DNA from: DATKKG01 sp964475215
Lineage (GTDB): Archaea; Thermoproteota; Nitrososphaeria; Conexivisphaerales; DTJL01
DNA: 9,136 nt
Assembly: GCA_964475215.1 (NCBI GenBank)
Contig: CAYYVT010000182.1
Span: 1-9,136, forward strand
Direction: 5' to 3'
Positions 1 to 6,234 of the stretch are shown piece by piece. The notes beneath the pieces were generated by a model. That model saw only the letters and a list, made by a program, of their open reading frames with translations. It was not told the DNA's origin and did not search any database. The translations under genes and the position numbers were made by a program. Numbering within the stretch: the first letter of the stretch is position 1; the number at the start of each line of letters is the position of its first letter.

Positions 1-1
1 C

Positions 2-1042
2 CCCGTCGCCTCTGCCCACATCAGCGGCGTCAACTACTCCAACATAGGGGACGCAGGGGTGGAGTTCCTCGAAAGCTTCAGCAGGGACGCGAGGGTGAAG
101 GTAAAGACCACCCTTAACCCCTGCGGCATCGACTCGGGGAAACTTGAGCTCTTCAACCCGCCGCCGGAGTTCGTCGCGAAACAGGACAGGATCGTGGAGA
201 GCTACCTCCGGATGGGCGTCTCGAAGTCTCTCTCCTGCATTCCGTATGAAATCGACAACCGGCCGCGCAGGGGAAGCCATGTCGCCTGGGCAGAGAGCTC
301 CGCCTGCGTCTTCGGCAACAGCGTGCTCGGCCTCAAAACGAACAGGGAGAGCGCTGTCTCAGCCCTGGCCTCGGCTATCACCGGAAAGACCCCCAACGCT
401 GGCCTCCACCTTGCGGCTGCAAGAAAGCCCAAGATCGTGGTGGAAGTCGAAGCGAGACCTTCGTCCAGCCTTGACTACGGCATCATGGGCATCTTCGCCG
501 GGAAGCTCACGTCCGAGACGATAGGCTTCACTGGGATTGATGGCGACGTCACCCATCTCAAGGCCCTGGCCGCTGCCATTGGAACCTCTGGCGCCTCGGG
601 CATGTTCATCATCCTGGAGAGGGCGCCGAAGGGGGTCGAAAGGGTCCCCTTTACGTCCAAGGAGGTGACATCGGTGCGGGACCAGCTGAGCACCGAGCTC
701 GACCCCGAAGTCATCCTGGTCGGATGCCCCTTCTACACTGTCAGGGAGGTCTCCGACCTGGCTCGCAACCTCAGGGGGAGGAGGCTGAAGAAACCCCTGT
801 ACGTGCACCTCTCTAGAAGCGTCTACTCGAAGGCCCGCAAGCAGGGGCTATTGAAGACCATAGAGGACTCGGGAGGCGAGGTCATGAAAGATATGTGCCC
901 CTCCCTTTCGCCAACTCCCAAGTGGAAGGGATTCAGCAAGGTTGCCACCGACAGCGCCAAGGGCTCCTACTACATGAAGTCGGCCCTGAGGCTCGGGGTG
1001 AACTTGGTGAGCGCCGAGGACCTAGTCAGAAACTACACCTGA
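2..1042 (+). CDS. Aconitase X large subunit, probable phosphomevalonate dehydratase large subunit (5' truncated)
   Basis: The reading frame is open from base 2, so the gene begins outside the window; 346 codons are present and perhaps 40-60 N-terminal residues are missing. A GTG at 59 is in frame but lies inside conserved sequence (SAHISGVNYSNIGDAG), so it is not the start. The aconitase X (DUF521) signature is clear: IGDAG, TTLNPCGID, a Cys-Ile-Pro-Tyr segment, the motif GSHVAWAESSACVFGNSVLG followed by TNRE, and a C-terminal SYYMKSALRLGV. Cysteines in NPCGID, SCIPY, SACVF, GCPFY and DMCPS are candidate Fe-S ligands. In most archaea this subunit pairs with a small DUF126 subunit to dehydrate mevalonate 5-phosphate to trans-anhydromevalonate phosphate in the modified mevalonate pathway. 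That role is inferred from family and domain of life. No small subunit lies downstream; it may be upstream or unlinked. Other aconitase X members act on hydroxyproline-type substrates, a less likely alternative. Confidence 0.88.
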   Translation, partial: PVASAHISGVNYSNIGDAGVEFLESFSRDARVKVKTTLNPCGIDSGKLELFNPPPEFVAKQDRIVESYLRMGVSKSLSCIPYEIDNRPRRGSHVAWAESSACVFGNSVLGLKTNRESAVSALASAITGKTPNAGLHLAAARKPKIVVEVEARPSSSLDYGIMGIFAGKLTSETIGFTGIDGDVTHLKALAAAIGTSGASGMFIILERAPKGVERVPFTSKEVTSVRDQLSTELDPEVILVGCPFYTVREVSDLARNLRGRRLKKPLYVHLSRSVYSKARKQGLLKTIEDSGGEVMKDMCPSLSPTPKWKGFSKVATDSAKGSYYMKSALRLGVNLVSAEDLVRNYT

Positions 1043-1054
1043 GGGCACTAGCTT

Positions 1055-2815
1055 CTACTTGACGGTCACGGACTTCGCCAAGTTCCTGGGCTTGTCCACG
1101 TCCGCGTTCAGCAGCCTCGCCGTGTGGTAGGCTAGGAGCTGCAGTGGCACCATCTCGACGACGGGCATGAGCTGTCTCGGTGCCTCAGGGACCTTGATGA
1201 ACCAGTCGTAGAGCCTGTTGCTCTGCGTCGAGACCCCGACGATGGTCCCTCCCCTCGCCTTCACTTCGGCGCCGTTCGACAGGGTCTCTTCGTAGGTCTC
1301 GTCCACTGGGTTGACCAAGACGAGGGGCGTGCCCCTCTCGATGAGGGCCAGCGGCCCGTGCTTGAGTTCCCCCGCCGCCAGGCCCTCCGCATGGAGGTAG
1401 GCAAGCTCCTTCAACTTGAGGGCGCCCTCCAGGGCTATCGGGTACCCCAGCCCCCTTCCGAGGAAGTAGACGTCCTTGCTGGCCTTGATGGCCTCGGCCA
1501 CCTTCACCACCAAGGGCTCCGTAGTCAGGACCGAATCGAGGGCCTCCTGGAGTCGTTCTATCTCCTTCTCCTCCGAGTCCTTCTTGCTCACCCTGTACAG
1601 GAGGGCCACCTGAGCCGTAAGGCTCTTCGTCGCCGCCACCCCCACTTCGGTCCCGGCGTTCAGCTTCAGGGCGACGTCGCTGTACCTCTCCAAGGTCGAT
1701 GGCGTCCTGTTGACTAGCGAGACGACCGTGGCCCCTTGGGCCCTGGCCGATCCCACCGCAGTGAGCACGTCGGCGGTCTCCCCGCTCTGTGAGATGGCTA
1801 TCACCACCGTGCCCTCCTTGAACCATCCCTCCACCGACCTGAATTCGCTCGCGACCACGACCTCGCTGTAGATCCCCATGTTCTCGGAAAGAAACAGCCT
1901 GCCGAGCATTCCCGCATGGTAGCTGGTCCCCGACGCGATGAAGAAGACCCTCTTCGCATTCTGAAGCTCCCTTCGGAAGAAGGTCAGGGTCCCCGCGTCC
2001 TGGTCTAGGACGCGGCCCACCGTGCTCGGCTGCTCCAAGATCTCCTTGATGGTGAAATGTTCGTAGTTCTCCTTGTCTGGCTTCGAAAGCTCGTGGGCTA
2101 CTTCTACGACCTCGGCCTTGATCGGCTGCCCCCCCGAGCTGAGAACCTTCACCTCGGGCCCGTTGCTTACCACCGCCACCGTGTCATCGTCCATGAAGAT
2201 GGCCCTGTTCGTCCTGTCGACGAAGGCCAGTGCGTCACTGGCGACAATGTTCTCACCTCTGCCGATCCCGATCATCAGAGGGGCATTCCTCCTCATGGCT
2301 AGGAGGGAAGAGGGGAACTTGGTCGAGACTGCCACTATGGCGAACTGACCCTTCAGGAGGGAGGAGAGTTCGACGCCGGCGGTCGCCAGATCCATTCCCT
2401 CCTTGAGGCAGTCTTCCAGCAGATGGGGAATCACCTCTGTATCCGTCTGGCTCCTGAAGACGTGGCCCTTTGCCTCGAGCGCCCCCTTGAGCTCCGCGAA
2501 GTTCTCTATGATGCCGTTGTGGATGACGGCCACGCTCCCGTCGCAGCTGAGGTGAGGATGGGCGTTCTCACGGGTGACCCCGCCATGGGTCGCCCACCTG
2601 GTGTGAGCCAACCCCACCAAACCTTCAAGCTTCACGCCGGCCATGGGGGCCTCCAGCTTGTCGACGGTTCCGACCTCCTTCACGACCCTCAATGCTCCGC
2701 GATCGACCACGACGATGCCCGCAGAATCGTAGCCCCTGTATTCGAGCCTCTTCAGGCCCTCAAGGAGTATGGGTGCGGCCTCCTCTCTTCCGACGAAGCC
2801 GATTATCCCGCACAA
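1055..2815 (-). CDS. glmS: Glutamine--fructose-6-phosphate aminotransferase (isomerizing), GlmS
   Basis: Complete 586-residue GlmS, close to the family's usual ~600. It makes glucosamine-6-phosphate from fructose-6-phosphate and glutamine, the first step to UDP-GlcNAc. Residues 2-240 are the class II glutaminase domain. Cys2 becomes the N-terminal nucleophile after Met removal, with HTRWATHG at 71-78, HNGIIEN at 99-105 and QTDTE at 123-127. The first SIS domain covers about 285-410 (ASGTSYHAG, SQSGET, ATKSLTAQ). The second covers about 440-570, with the ALKLKE segment (Lys467, Glu470) and ELKHG (His486), equivalent to E. coli Lys485, Glu488 and His504. The protein ends in DKPRNLAKSVTVK with Lys581 matching the sugar-binding Lys603. 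The start is TTG at 2815: one codon further upstream there is an in-frame stop, and MCGI must be the N-terminus. It diverges from the HTH regulator and converges on aconitase X with a 12-bp gap. No glmS ribozyme is seen or expected. Confidence 0.97.
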   Translation of the reverse strand: MCGIIGFVGREEAAPILLEGLKRLEYRGYDSAGIVVVDRGALRVVKEVGTVDKLEAPMAGVKLEGLVGLAHTRWATHGGVTRENAHPHLSCDGSVAVIHNGIIENFAELKGALEAKGHVFRSQTDTEVIPHLLEDCLKEGMDLATAGVELSSLLKGQFAIVAVSTKFPSSLLAMRRNAPLMIGIGRGENIVASDALAFVDRTNRAIFMDDDTVAVVSNGPEVKVLSSGGQPIKAEVVEVAHELSKPDKENYEHFTIKEILEQPSTVGRVLDQDAGTLTFFRRELQNAKRVFFIASGTSYHAGMLGRLFLSENMGIYSEVVVASEFRSVEGWFKEGTVVIAISQSGETADVLTAVGSARAQGATVVSLVNRTPSTLERYSDVALKLNAGTEVGVAATKSLTAQVALLYRVSKKDSEEKEIERLQEALDSVLTTEPLVVKVAEAIKASKDVYFLGRGLGYPIALEGALKLKELAYLHAEGLAAGELKHGPLALIERGTPLVLVNPVDETYEETLSNGAEVKARGGTIVGVSTQSNRLYDWFIKVPEAPRQLMPVVEMVPLQLLAYHTARLLNADVDKPRNLAKSVTVK

Positions 2816-2847
2816 TGCCTAATCTGCAACTGCCGACCTTGGCGGAT

Positions 2848-2855
2848 TATAAAAA
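2848..2855 (-). promoter_or_regulatory. TATA box for glmS
   Basis: The minus strand reads TTTTTATA here, preceded by purine-rich AAAGGAG, which fits a TFB recognition element. A start site about 25 bp downstream would fall near 2825, leaving roughly ten untranslated bases before the TTG at 2815. No clear Shine-Dalgarno fits in that space, so a leaderless or near-leaderless mRNA is likely. The TSS is inferred from spacing only. Confidence 0.6.
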
Positions 2856-2870
2856 CTCCTTTGTGGTTCG

Positions 2871-2881
2871 GCATTTAATGC
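2871..2881. promoter_or_regulatory. 11-bp palindrome upstream of the glmS promoter
   Basis: GCATT-T-AATGC is a perfect inverted repeat with 5-bp arms around one base. It lies about 16 bp upstream of the glmS TATA box, on the side where archaeal activators usually bind. A short palindrome can occur by chance, so a regulatory role is only a suggestion. Confidence 0.25.
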
Positions 2882-2950
2882 TACAAATTCAGCCATAGAG
2901 CCAGGCTCGGCTCAAGGCTCAGGACTCCGGAAACCATTATTAGCTCGCCC

Positions 2951-2960
2951 ATAATATTAT
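2951..2960 (+). promoter_or_regulatory. TATA box for the HTH regulator
   Basis: ATAATATTAT is the most AT-rich stretch before the regulator, centred about 23-25 bp before its TTG at 2978. That spacing puts the transcription start at or very near the start codon, the usual geometry of leaderless archaeal mRNAs. No Shine-Dalgarno is visible before the TTG. The decamer is itself a perfect palindrome. Confidence 0.55.
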
Positions 2961-2973
2961 CACCCAGTGATAA
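2957..2973. promoter_or_regulatory. Operator-like inverted repeat TTATCAC-N3-GTGATAA
   Basis: Perfect 7-bp arms, TTATCAC at 2957-2963 and GTGATAA at 2967-2973, flank the 3-bp spacer CCA. The repeat overlaps the 3' end of the TATA box and fills the space to the TTG at 2978. A protein bound there would block TBP/TFB or RNA polymerase. A dimeric ArsR-like winged-helix protein is encoded immediately downstream, so autorepression is the simplest reading. Binding by that protein is inference. Confidence 0.5.
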
Positions 2974-2977
2974 GCCC

Positions 2978-3919
2978 TTGGACGGAGAGGTAGTATACGA
3001 GAAGGACGGCCAGTCGTTCTCTTCGAGGGTGAAGCTGTTCAGCGACGCCCGCCTGATCTCCTCGCTCTCCTCCCCCATCTCCCTGAAGATCCTGAAGCTC
3101 ACGGCGGATAGGCAGCTTTACGCTCGCGAAGTGGCCAGGGCGCTCGGAGTAAGCGAGCAGACGGTGTACTATCATGTGCGGCACCTCCTCGACGCCGGGC
3201 TCATAGAAGTGGCGGAGAGCAGGCCTGTCCGTGGAGCCGTGGCCAAGAAGTTGGCCGCCTCGTCGGACGGCCTGGCCATACTGTACCGCAGCTCTCAGAC
3301 GCGGGCGCGGAAGAGCGCGCGCGTCTCCCCGCTGGCCTCCTTCTTCGGGGAATTCATCACCGACCATCTCTTCAATGGCTTCATGGTGGTGGGCTCCCCC
3401 GAGCCTCATGGGCCCTTTCGCGCCGTCTCGAGGGATGGCCATTACTCGGCCGAGCTGGCCTTTTCCCTGGGCAGCCTCTCGAGCCTCCCTCCGGGTTTCT
3501 TCGTCAGGCTGGACACCGACGTCAAGGCCGAGAAGCTTTACGACGCCAACCTGGTCCTGTTTGGGGGCCCTGCCACCAACCTTCTGACCGCCGATGTGAA
3601 CAAGTACCTTCCAGTCCGCTTCGAAGAGCCCAACTACTGGGCGGGCCTGGCCGACGATTCCGGACACAGGTTCAGCGGCGAAACGGACGCGGTCGTGGCG
3701 AAGCTCCCCAGCCCGTTCAGGGAGGGGCGCCATCTGATAGTCCTCGCCGGGATAAGACATGAAGGGACAAAGGCCGCCGTCCTCGGCCTCACTCAGCAAT
3801 ACGACGAGGTCCTGGGAGGATACAATGGGCAATCATCGTTCGCCAGGGTCGTCAGGGGCTATGACCTAGATGGAGACGGACGGGTGGACAGGGTGGACGT
3901 ATTATCAAGATATGATTGA
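2978..3919 (+). CDS. One-component regulator: ArsR-like winged helix, S-layer-like domain and C-terminal EF-hand loop
   Basis: A 313-residue cytosolic protein with no signal peptide, membrane segment or cysteine. Residues about 24-95 form an ArsR-like winged helix: SSPISLKILKLT, then the helix-turn-helix around AREVARALGVSEQTVYYHV and a wing near 80-90. After a basic linker (about 104-116), residues about 120-280 resemble archaeal S-layer proteins: NLVLFGGPATN at 191-201, and near 238-272 AVVAKLPSPFREG then LIVLAGIRHEGTKAAVLGLT, like the S-layer C-terminal 'NPF..LVIAG.DR.GT.AGV.AL' pattern. This match is from memory of the family. Residues 296-307, DLDGDGRVDRVD, have aspartates at EF-hand positions 1, 3, 5, 9 and 12, Gly at 6 and Val at 8. 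The TTG start at 2978 fits the TATA spacing; GTG at 3029 (Val18) is an alternative. Lack of cysteines argues against a thiolate metal sensor. The ligand is unknown. It diverges from glmS and precedes the ribosomal operon. Confidence 0.75.
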   Translation: MDGEVVYEKDGQSFSSRVKLFSDARLISSLSSPISLKILKLTADRQLYAREVARALGVSEQTVYYHVRHLLDAGLIEVAESRPVRGAVAKKLAASSDGLAILYRSSQTRARKSARVSPLASFFGEFITDHLFNGFMVVGSPEPHGPFRAVSRDGHYSAELAFSLGSLSSLPPGFFVRLDTDVKAEKLYDANLVLFGGPATNLLTADVNKYLPVRFEEPNYWAGLADDSGHRFSGETDAVVAKLPSPFREGRHLIVLAGIRHEGTKAAVLGLTQQYDEVLGGYNGQSSFARVVRGYDLDGDGRVDRVDVLSRYD

Positions 3920-3932
3920 AACAGGGGTCGTC

Positions 3933-3950
3933 ATAGGAAAAACCTATATA
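3933..3950 (+). promoter_or_regulatory. Promoter of the ribosomal/RNA polymerase operon
   Basis: TATATA at 3945-3950 is preceded by GGAAAAACC, a good TFB recognition element. A start site about 25 bp downstream falls near 3972-3978. That leaves a leader of about 20 bases containing two GGAG motifs (3983-3986 and 3990-3993) before the TTG of uS13 at 3997. An inverted repeat ATAGG-AAAAA-CCTAT (3933-3947) covers the TFB site and the start of the TATA box and could be an operator. Confidence 0.65.
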
Positions 3951-3996
3951 AGGTATCAATTTGAGTGGCTTAACGCAATACCGGAGTTAGGAGACT

Positions 3997-4488
3997 TTGC
4001 CTGGAGAGTTCCGGCCCATCGTTCGTCTGGCCGGCAGAGATTTGAATGGCTACAAGAGGGTGGCCGTAGCCCTGAAGGACATCAGGGGCGTGAACGTGGA
4101 CCTCGCCAACGCCATCGCCAATCAGCTGAAGATCGAGTCGAAGGTGAGGCTCGGGCAGCTCTCCGACTCGCAAATTGCTGAGCTGGAGAAGGCCGTCCGG
4201 GACCCCCGCACCGCCGGGCTTCCGGTCTGGATGTTCAACAGGAGGAAGGACGTTGAAACGGGGGAGGATCATCACCTCCTCGAAAGCGACCTGAGCTTTT
4301 CCATCAAGAACGACATAGATCGTGAGAAGGCGGTGGGGAGCTGGAAGGGCGTCCGCCATTCCCTGGGCCTAAAGGTCAGGGGCCAGCGGACAAGGACTAC
4401 GGGGAGAAAGGGAGCTACCGTAGGGGTTCGCAAGGCGGCCGTCCAAGCAGCGGCCGCGGCCGCGGCGGCAGCCCAGAAGAAGGAGTAG
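3997..4488 (+). CDS. rps13: 30S ribosomal protein uS13
   Basis: First gene of the operon, 163 residues. uS13 sits in the head of the small subunit and contacts the P-site tRNA and the bridges to the large subunit. The N-terminus EFRPIVRLAGRDLNGYKRVAVAL is the archaeal form. The C-terminal core KVRGQRTRTTGRKGATVGV (127-144) is the tRNA/rRNA-binding tail signature. The TTG start is preferred because it gives the archaeal N-terminus and has GGAG three bases upstream. Beyond the usual end the protein carries RKAAVQ, nine alanines and QKKE (145-163), a low-complexity tail that archaeal homologues often lack. At DNA level this is a GC-only GCGGCCGC-type run. The stop is followed six bases later by uS4. 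Confidence 0.97.
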   Translation: MPGEFRPIVRLAGRDLNGYKRVAVALKDIRGVNVDLANAIANQLKIESKVRLGQLSDSQIAELEKAVRDPRTAGLPVWMFNRRKDVETGEDHHLLESDLSFSIKNDIDREKAVGSWKGVRHSLGLKVRGQRTRTTGRKGATVGVRKAAVQAAAAAAAAAQKKE

Positions 4489-4494
4489 AAGTAG

Positions 4495-4977
4495 ATGGGA
4501 GACCCAAGGAAACCCCGGCGGGCGTACACTACACCACGGAACCCATGGAGCGCAGACGAGCTTTCGAGGGAGCTGTTCCTCGTGGGAACCTATGGCCTCA
4601 GGAACAAGAGGGAGCTTTGGAAGATAGAAACCGAGCTCTCTCGAATCCGGAAGCAGGCCCGTGGCCTCCTCGCAGCCCCTCCTGAAGTAAGGCAGAAGCA
4701 GAGCGTCTTCCTCATAGACCGCCTGGTCCGGATGGGCCTAGTCGCCCCCAACTCGGCCGTGGACGACCTGCTGTCACTGAAGGTGGAGGACCTCCTCGAG
4801 AGGAGGCTCCAGACGATGGTCTGGAGAAAGGGCATGGCGAAGTCTCCGCACCAGGCCAGGCAGCTTGTTTCTCACAAGCATATCGTGATCAACGGCAAGC
4901 TGGTGACCAGGCCGAACTACATGGTCGCCAGGGCCGAAGAGGAAGCCATACTTGTCACTGGCGGGGGTGCAGCCTAG
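4495..4977 (+). CDS. rps4: 30S ribosomal protein uS4
   Basis: 160 residues. uS4 binds the 16S five-way junction early in small-subunit assembly. The N-terminus MGDPRKPRRAYTTPRNPW is typical of archaeal uS4. The S4 RNA-binding domain occupies about 100-150 (LERRLQTMVWRKGMAKS, then HQARQLVSHKHIVINGKLV). No zinc-binding cysteines are present. The protein ends soon after the S4 domain, in GGGAA, without the longer charged tail of many archaeal homologues. ATG at 4495 is preceded by AGGAG at 4481-4485, inside the end of the uS13 gene, a normal coupled start. The stop TAG abuts the TTG of uS11 with no spacer. Confidence 0.97.
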   Translation: MGDPRKPRRAYTTPRNPWSADELSRELFLVGTYGLRNKRELWKIETELSRIRKQARGLLAAPPEVRQKQSVFLIDRLVRMGLVAPNSAVDDLLSLKVEDLLERRLQTMVWRKGMAKSPHQARQLVSHKHIVINGKLVTRPNYMVARAEEEAILVTGGGAA

Positions 4978-5403
4978 TTGGCCGCACAAGAGGCTCCCGC
5001 CCCGGCGCCAGCCCAGAAGGAGGAAAGATGGGGCCTCGTCCACATCTTCAGCAGCTTCAACAACACCATCGTCCACATGACCGACCTCTCCGGCGCCGAG
5101 ACCATCGGCTTCAGCAGCGGCGGCCAGCACGTCAAGGCAGATCGATTGGAATCTAGCCCCTACGCGGCCATGAAGTCCGCCAGCGCCGTCGCAGCCCTCG
5201 CCAAGACCAAGGGCATAACCGCCGTCCACATCAAGGTCAGGGCGGTGGGAGGGACGGGCCCAAGGACCCCCGGCCCCGGCGCCCAGGCGGCCATCCGGGC
5301 CATCGCCAGGGCAGGTTTCAAGATCGGTCGCATCGAAGACGTCACCCCTATCCCTCACGACACCACAAGGAAGGCCGGTGGAAGAAGGGGAAGAAGGGCC
5401 TAG
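4978..5403 (+). CDS. rps11: 30S ribosomal protein uS11
   Basis: 141 residues. uS11 forms part of the platform near the mRNA exit channel and the 3' end of 16S rRNA. The core begins at about residue 18 (WGLVHIFSSFNNTIVHMTDLSGAE). It includes SSGGQHVKADR, SPYAAMKSA and VRAVGGTGPRTPGPGAQAAIRA, and ends in the classic IPHDTTRKAGGRRGRRA. An N-terminal extension of about 17 residues (AAQEAPAPAPAQKEER) is Ala/Pro-rich and probably disordered. The start is TTG, immediately after the uS4 stop (TAGTTG), with a GGGGGTG run just upstream as a possible ribosome-binding site. Translation is therefore likely coupled to uS4. Confidence 0.97.
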   Translation: MAAQEAPAPAPAQKEERWGLVHIFSSFNNTIVHMTDLSGAETIGFSSGGQHVKADRLESSPYAAMKSASAVAALAKTKGITAVHIKVRAVGGTGPRTPGPGAQAAIRAIARAGFKIGRIEDVTPIPHDTTRKAGGRRGRRA

Positions 5404-5418
5404 GGCCGGTGTCGGCGA

Positions 5419-6228
5419 TTGCCAAAATCGATCAAGCTCGTGGAAAAGGACGCCAAGCACGTCCGCCTCCTGTTCGAAGGCTATGACCGTTCCTTTGTCA
5501 ATGCAGTGCGTCGCCTGGCGCTTTCCGAGGTGCCCGTCCTGGCCATCGACGACGTCGTCATCCTCGACAACACTTCCGCCGTATACGACGAAGTGGTCTC
5601 CCACAGGCTGGGACTCATCCCCCTTAACACTCCCGTCGACAAGTATCCGCTGCCCGAGGACTGCGACTGCGGCAGCCCGTCCGGCTGTTCCAAATGCAGG
5701 GTCATGCTCGTGCTCGACGCCGTCGCGGGCGACGAAGCTCGAACGGTCTTCTCCGGAGAGCTGGTGAGCCCGGAAGACCCCGATGTCAAGCCCTCAAGCG
5801 CGACGGTCCCCATCGTCAAGCTCGCCCCGGGGCAGCGCCTCAAGATAGAGGCCTACGCCCGCATGGGCCGTGGCTGGGAACACGCGAAGTGGCAGGCCTC
5901 GAACATCTCCGTCCTGAAACCATATCCTGTTGTGACCGTGAAGAAGGCCAGGGTCCCCCAGAGCGCCGCCGGGATCGAGGCCCTCTGTCCCGTCTCCATC
6001 CTCAAGGTAAAGTCGGGAAGCCTCCATGTAACCGACGAGACAAAGTGCATCCTCTGCATGGAGTGCGTCAAGCAGTATCCCGAGCTCGTCGACGTGACCG
6101 AGAAGGAGGGGTCCTTCTTCCTCGAGGTCGAGACCGCGGGGGCTATGCCGGCGACGTTCGTCCTGTACAAGGCCCTTGAGATACTCGAACGCCAGCTGGG
6201 GGAGCTCGGCAGCAAGGTAAGTGCGTGA
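5419..6228 (+). CDS. rpoD: DNA-directed RNA polymerase subunit D (Rpo3)
   Basis: 269 residues, the archaeal counterpart of eukaryotic Rpb3 and bacterial alpha N-terminal domain. It dimerises with subunit L to nucleate polymerase assembly. The dimerisation core is seen in LLFEGYDRSFVNAVRRLAL and VPVLAIDDVVI, then YDEVVSHRLGLIPL. Cys82, Cys84, Cys90 and Cys93 form a CxCx5CxxC loop like the zinc loop of Rpb3. A ferredoxin-like insert holds Cys190, Cys210, Cys213 and Cys216 (C-x19-C-x2-C-x2-C), the same spacing as the single-cluster Sulfolobus subunit D. The position where two-cluster forms have a Cys-Pro is Tyr220-Pro221. TTG at 5419 is chosen because it gives the normal N-terminus (PKSIKLVEKD). 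GGTG lies seven bases upstream. It sits 15 bp after uS11 and six before eL18. Confidence 0.97.
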   Translation: MPKSIKLVEKDAKHVRLLFEGYDRSFVNAVRRLALSEVPVLAIDDVVILDNTSAVYDEVVSHRLGLIPLNTPVDKYPLPEDCDCGSPSGCSKCRVMLVLDAVAGDEARTVFSGELVSPEDPDVKPSSATVPIVKLAPGQRLKIEAYARMGRGWEHAKWQASNISVLKPYPVVTVKKARVPQSAAGIEALCPVSILKVKSGSLHVTDETKCILCMECVKQYPELVDVTEKEGSFFLEVETAGAMPATFVLYKALEILERQLGELGSKVSA

Positions 6229-6234
6229 TAGAAG

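Noticed and set aside
59..61. GTG as the start of the aconitase X gene
   Set aside because: The frame stays open to base 2 and encodes the conserved SAHISGVNYSNIGDAG block upstream, so the real start lies outside the window.
1043..1054. Terminator between the convergent aconitase X and glmS genes
   Set aside because: Only 12 bp, with no oligo-T run on either strand and no hairpin.
1185..1826. 213-codon minus-strand frame inside glmS
   Set aside because: It is an out-of-frame reading of the same strand as glmS, and the GlmS frame carries both SIS domains intact. It is a shadow, not evidence of a frameshift.
2816..2977. tRNA or other structured RNA in the divergent spacer
   Set aside because: No cloverleaf or T-loop sequence is seen; the spacer is accounted for by two promoters and short palindromes.
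2960..3832. 290-codon open frame antisense to the HTH regulator
   Set aside because: Composition is the Gly/Arg/Glu-rich pattern of a shadow frame in GC-rich DNA. No family is recognisable, and the plus-strand gene has clear domains.
3870..4181. 103-codon frame bridging the regulator's end and uS13
   Set aside because: It begins inside the regulator, crosses the ribosomal promoter and ends in uS13 sequence out of frame. No independent coding signal is seen.
4449..4470. Engineered cloning site (overlapping NotI-like GCGGCCGC)
   Set aside because: It is in frame as alanine codons in the uS13 tail and flanked by ordinary gene sequence on both sides, so natural low complexity explains it.
4774..5604. 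276-codon open frame antisense to uS4, uS11 and rpoD
   Set aside because: It spans three well-identified genes on the other strand and has Asp/Gly-rich shadow composition with no recognisable motif.
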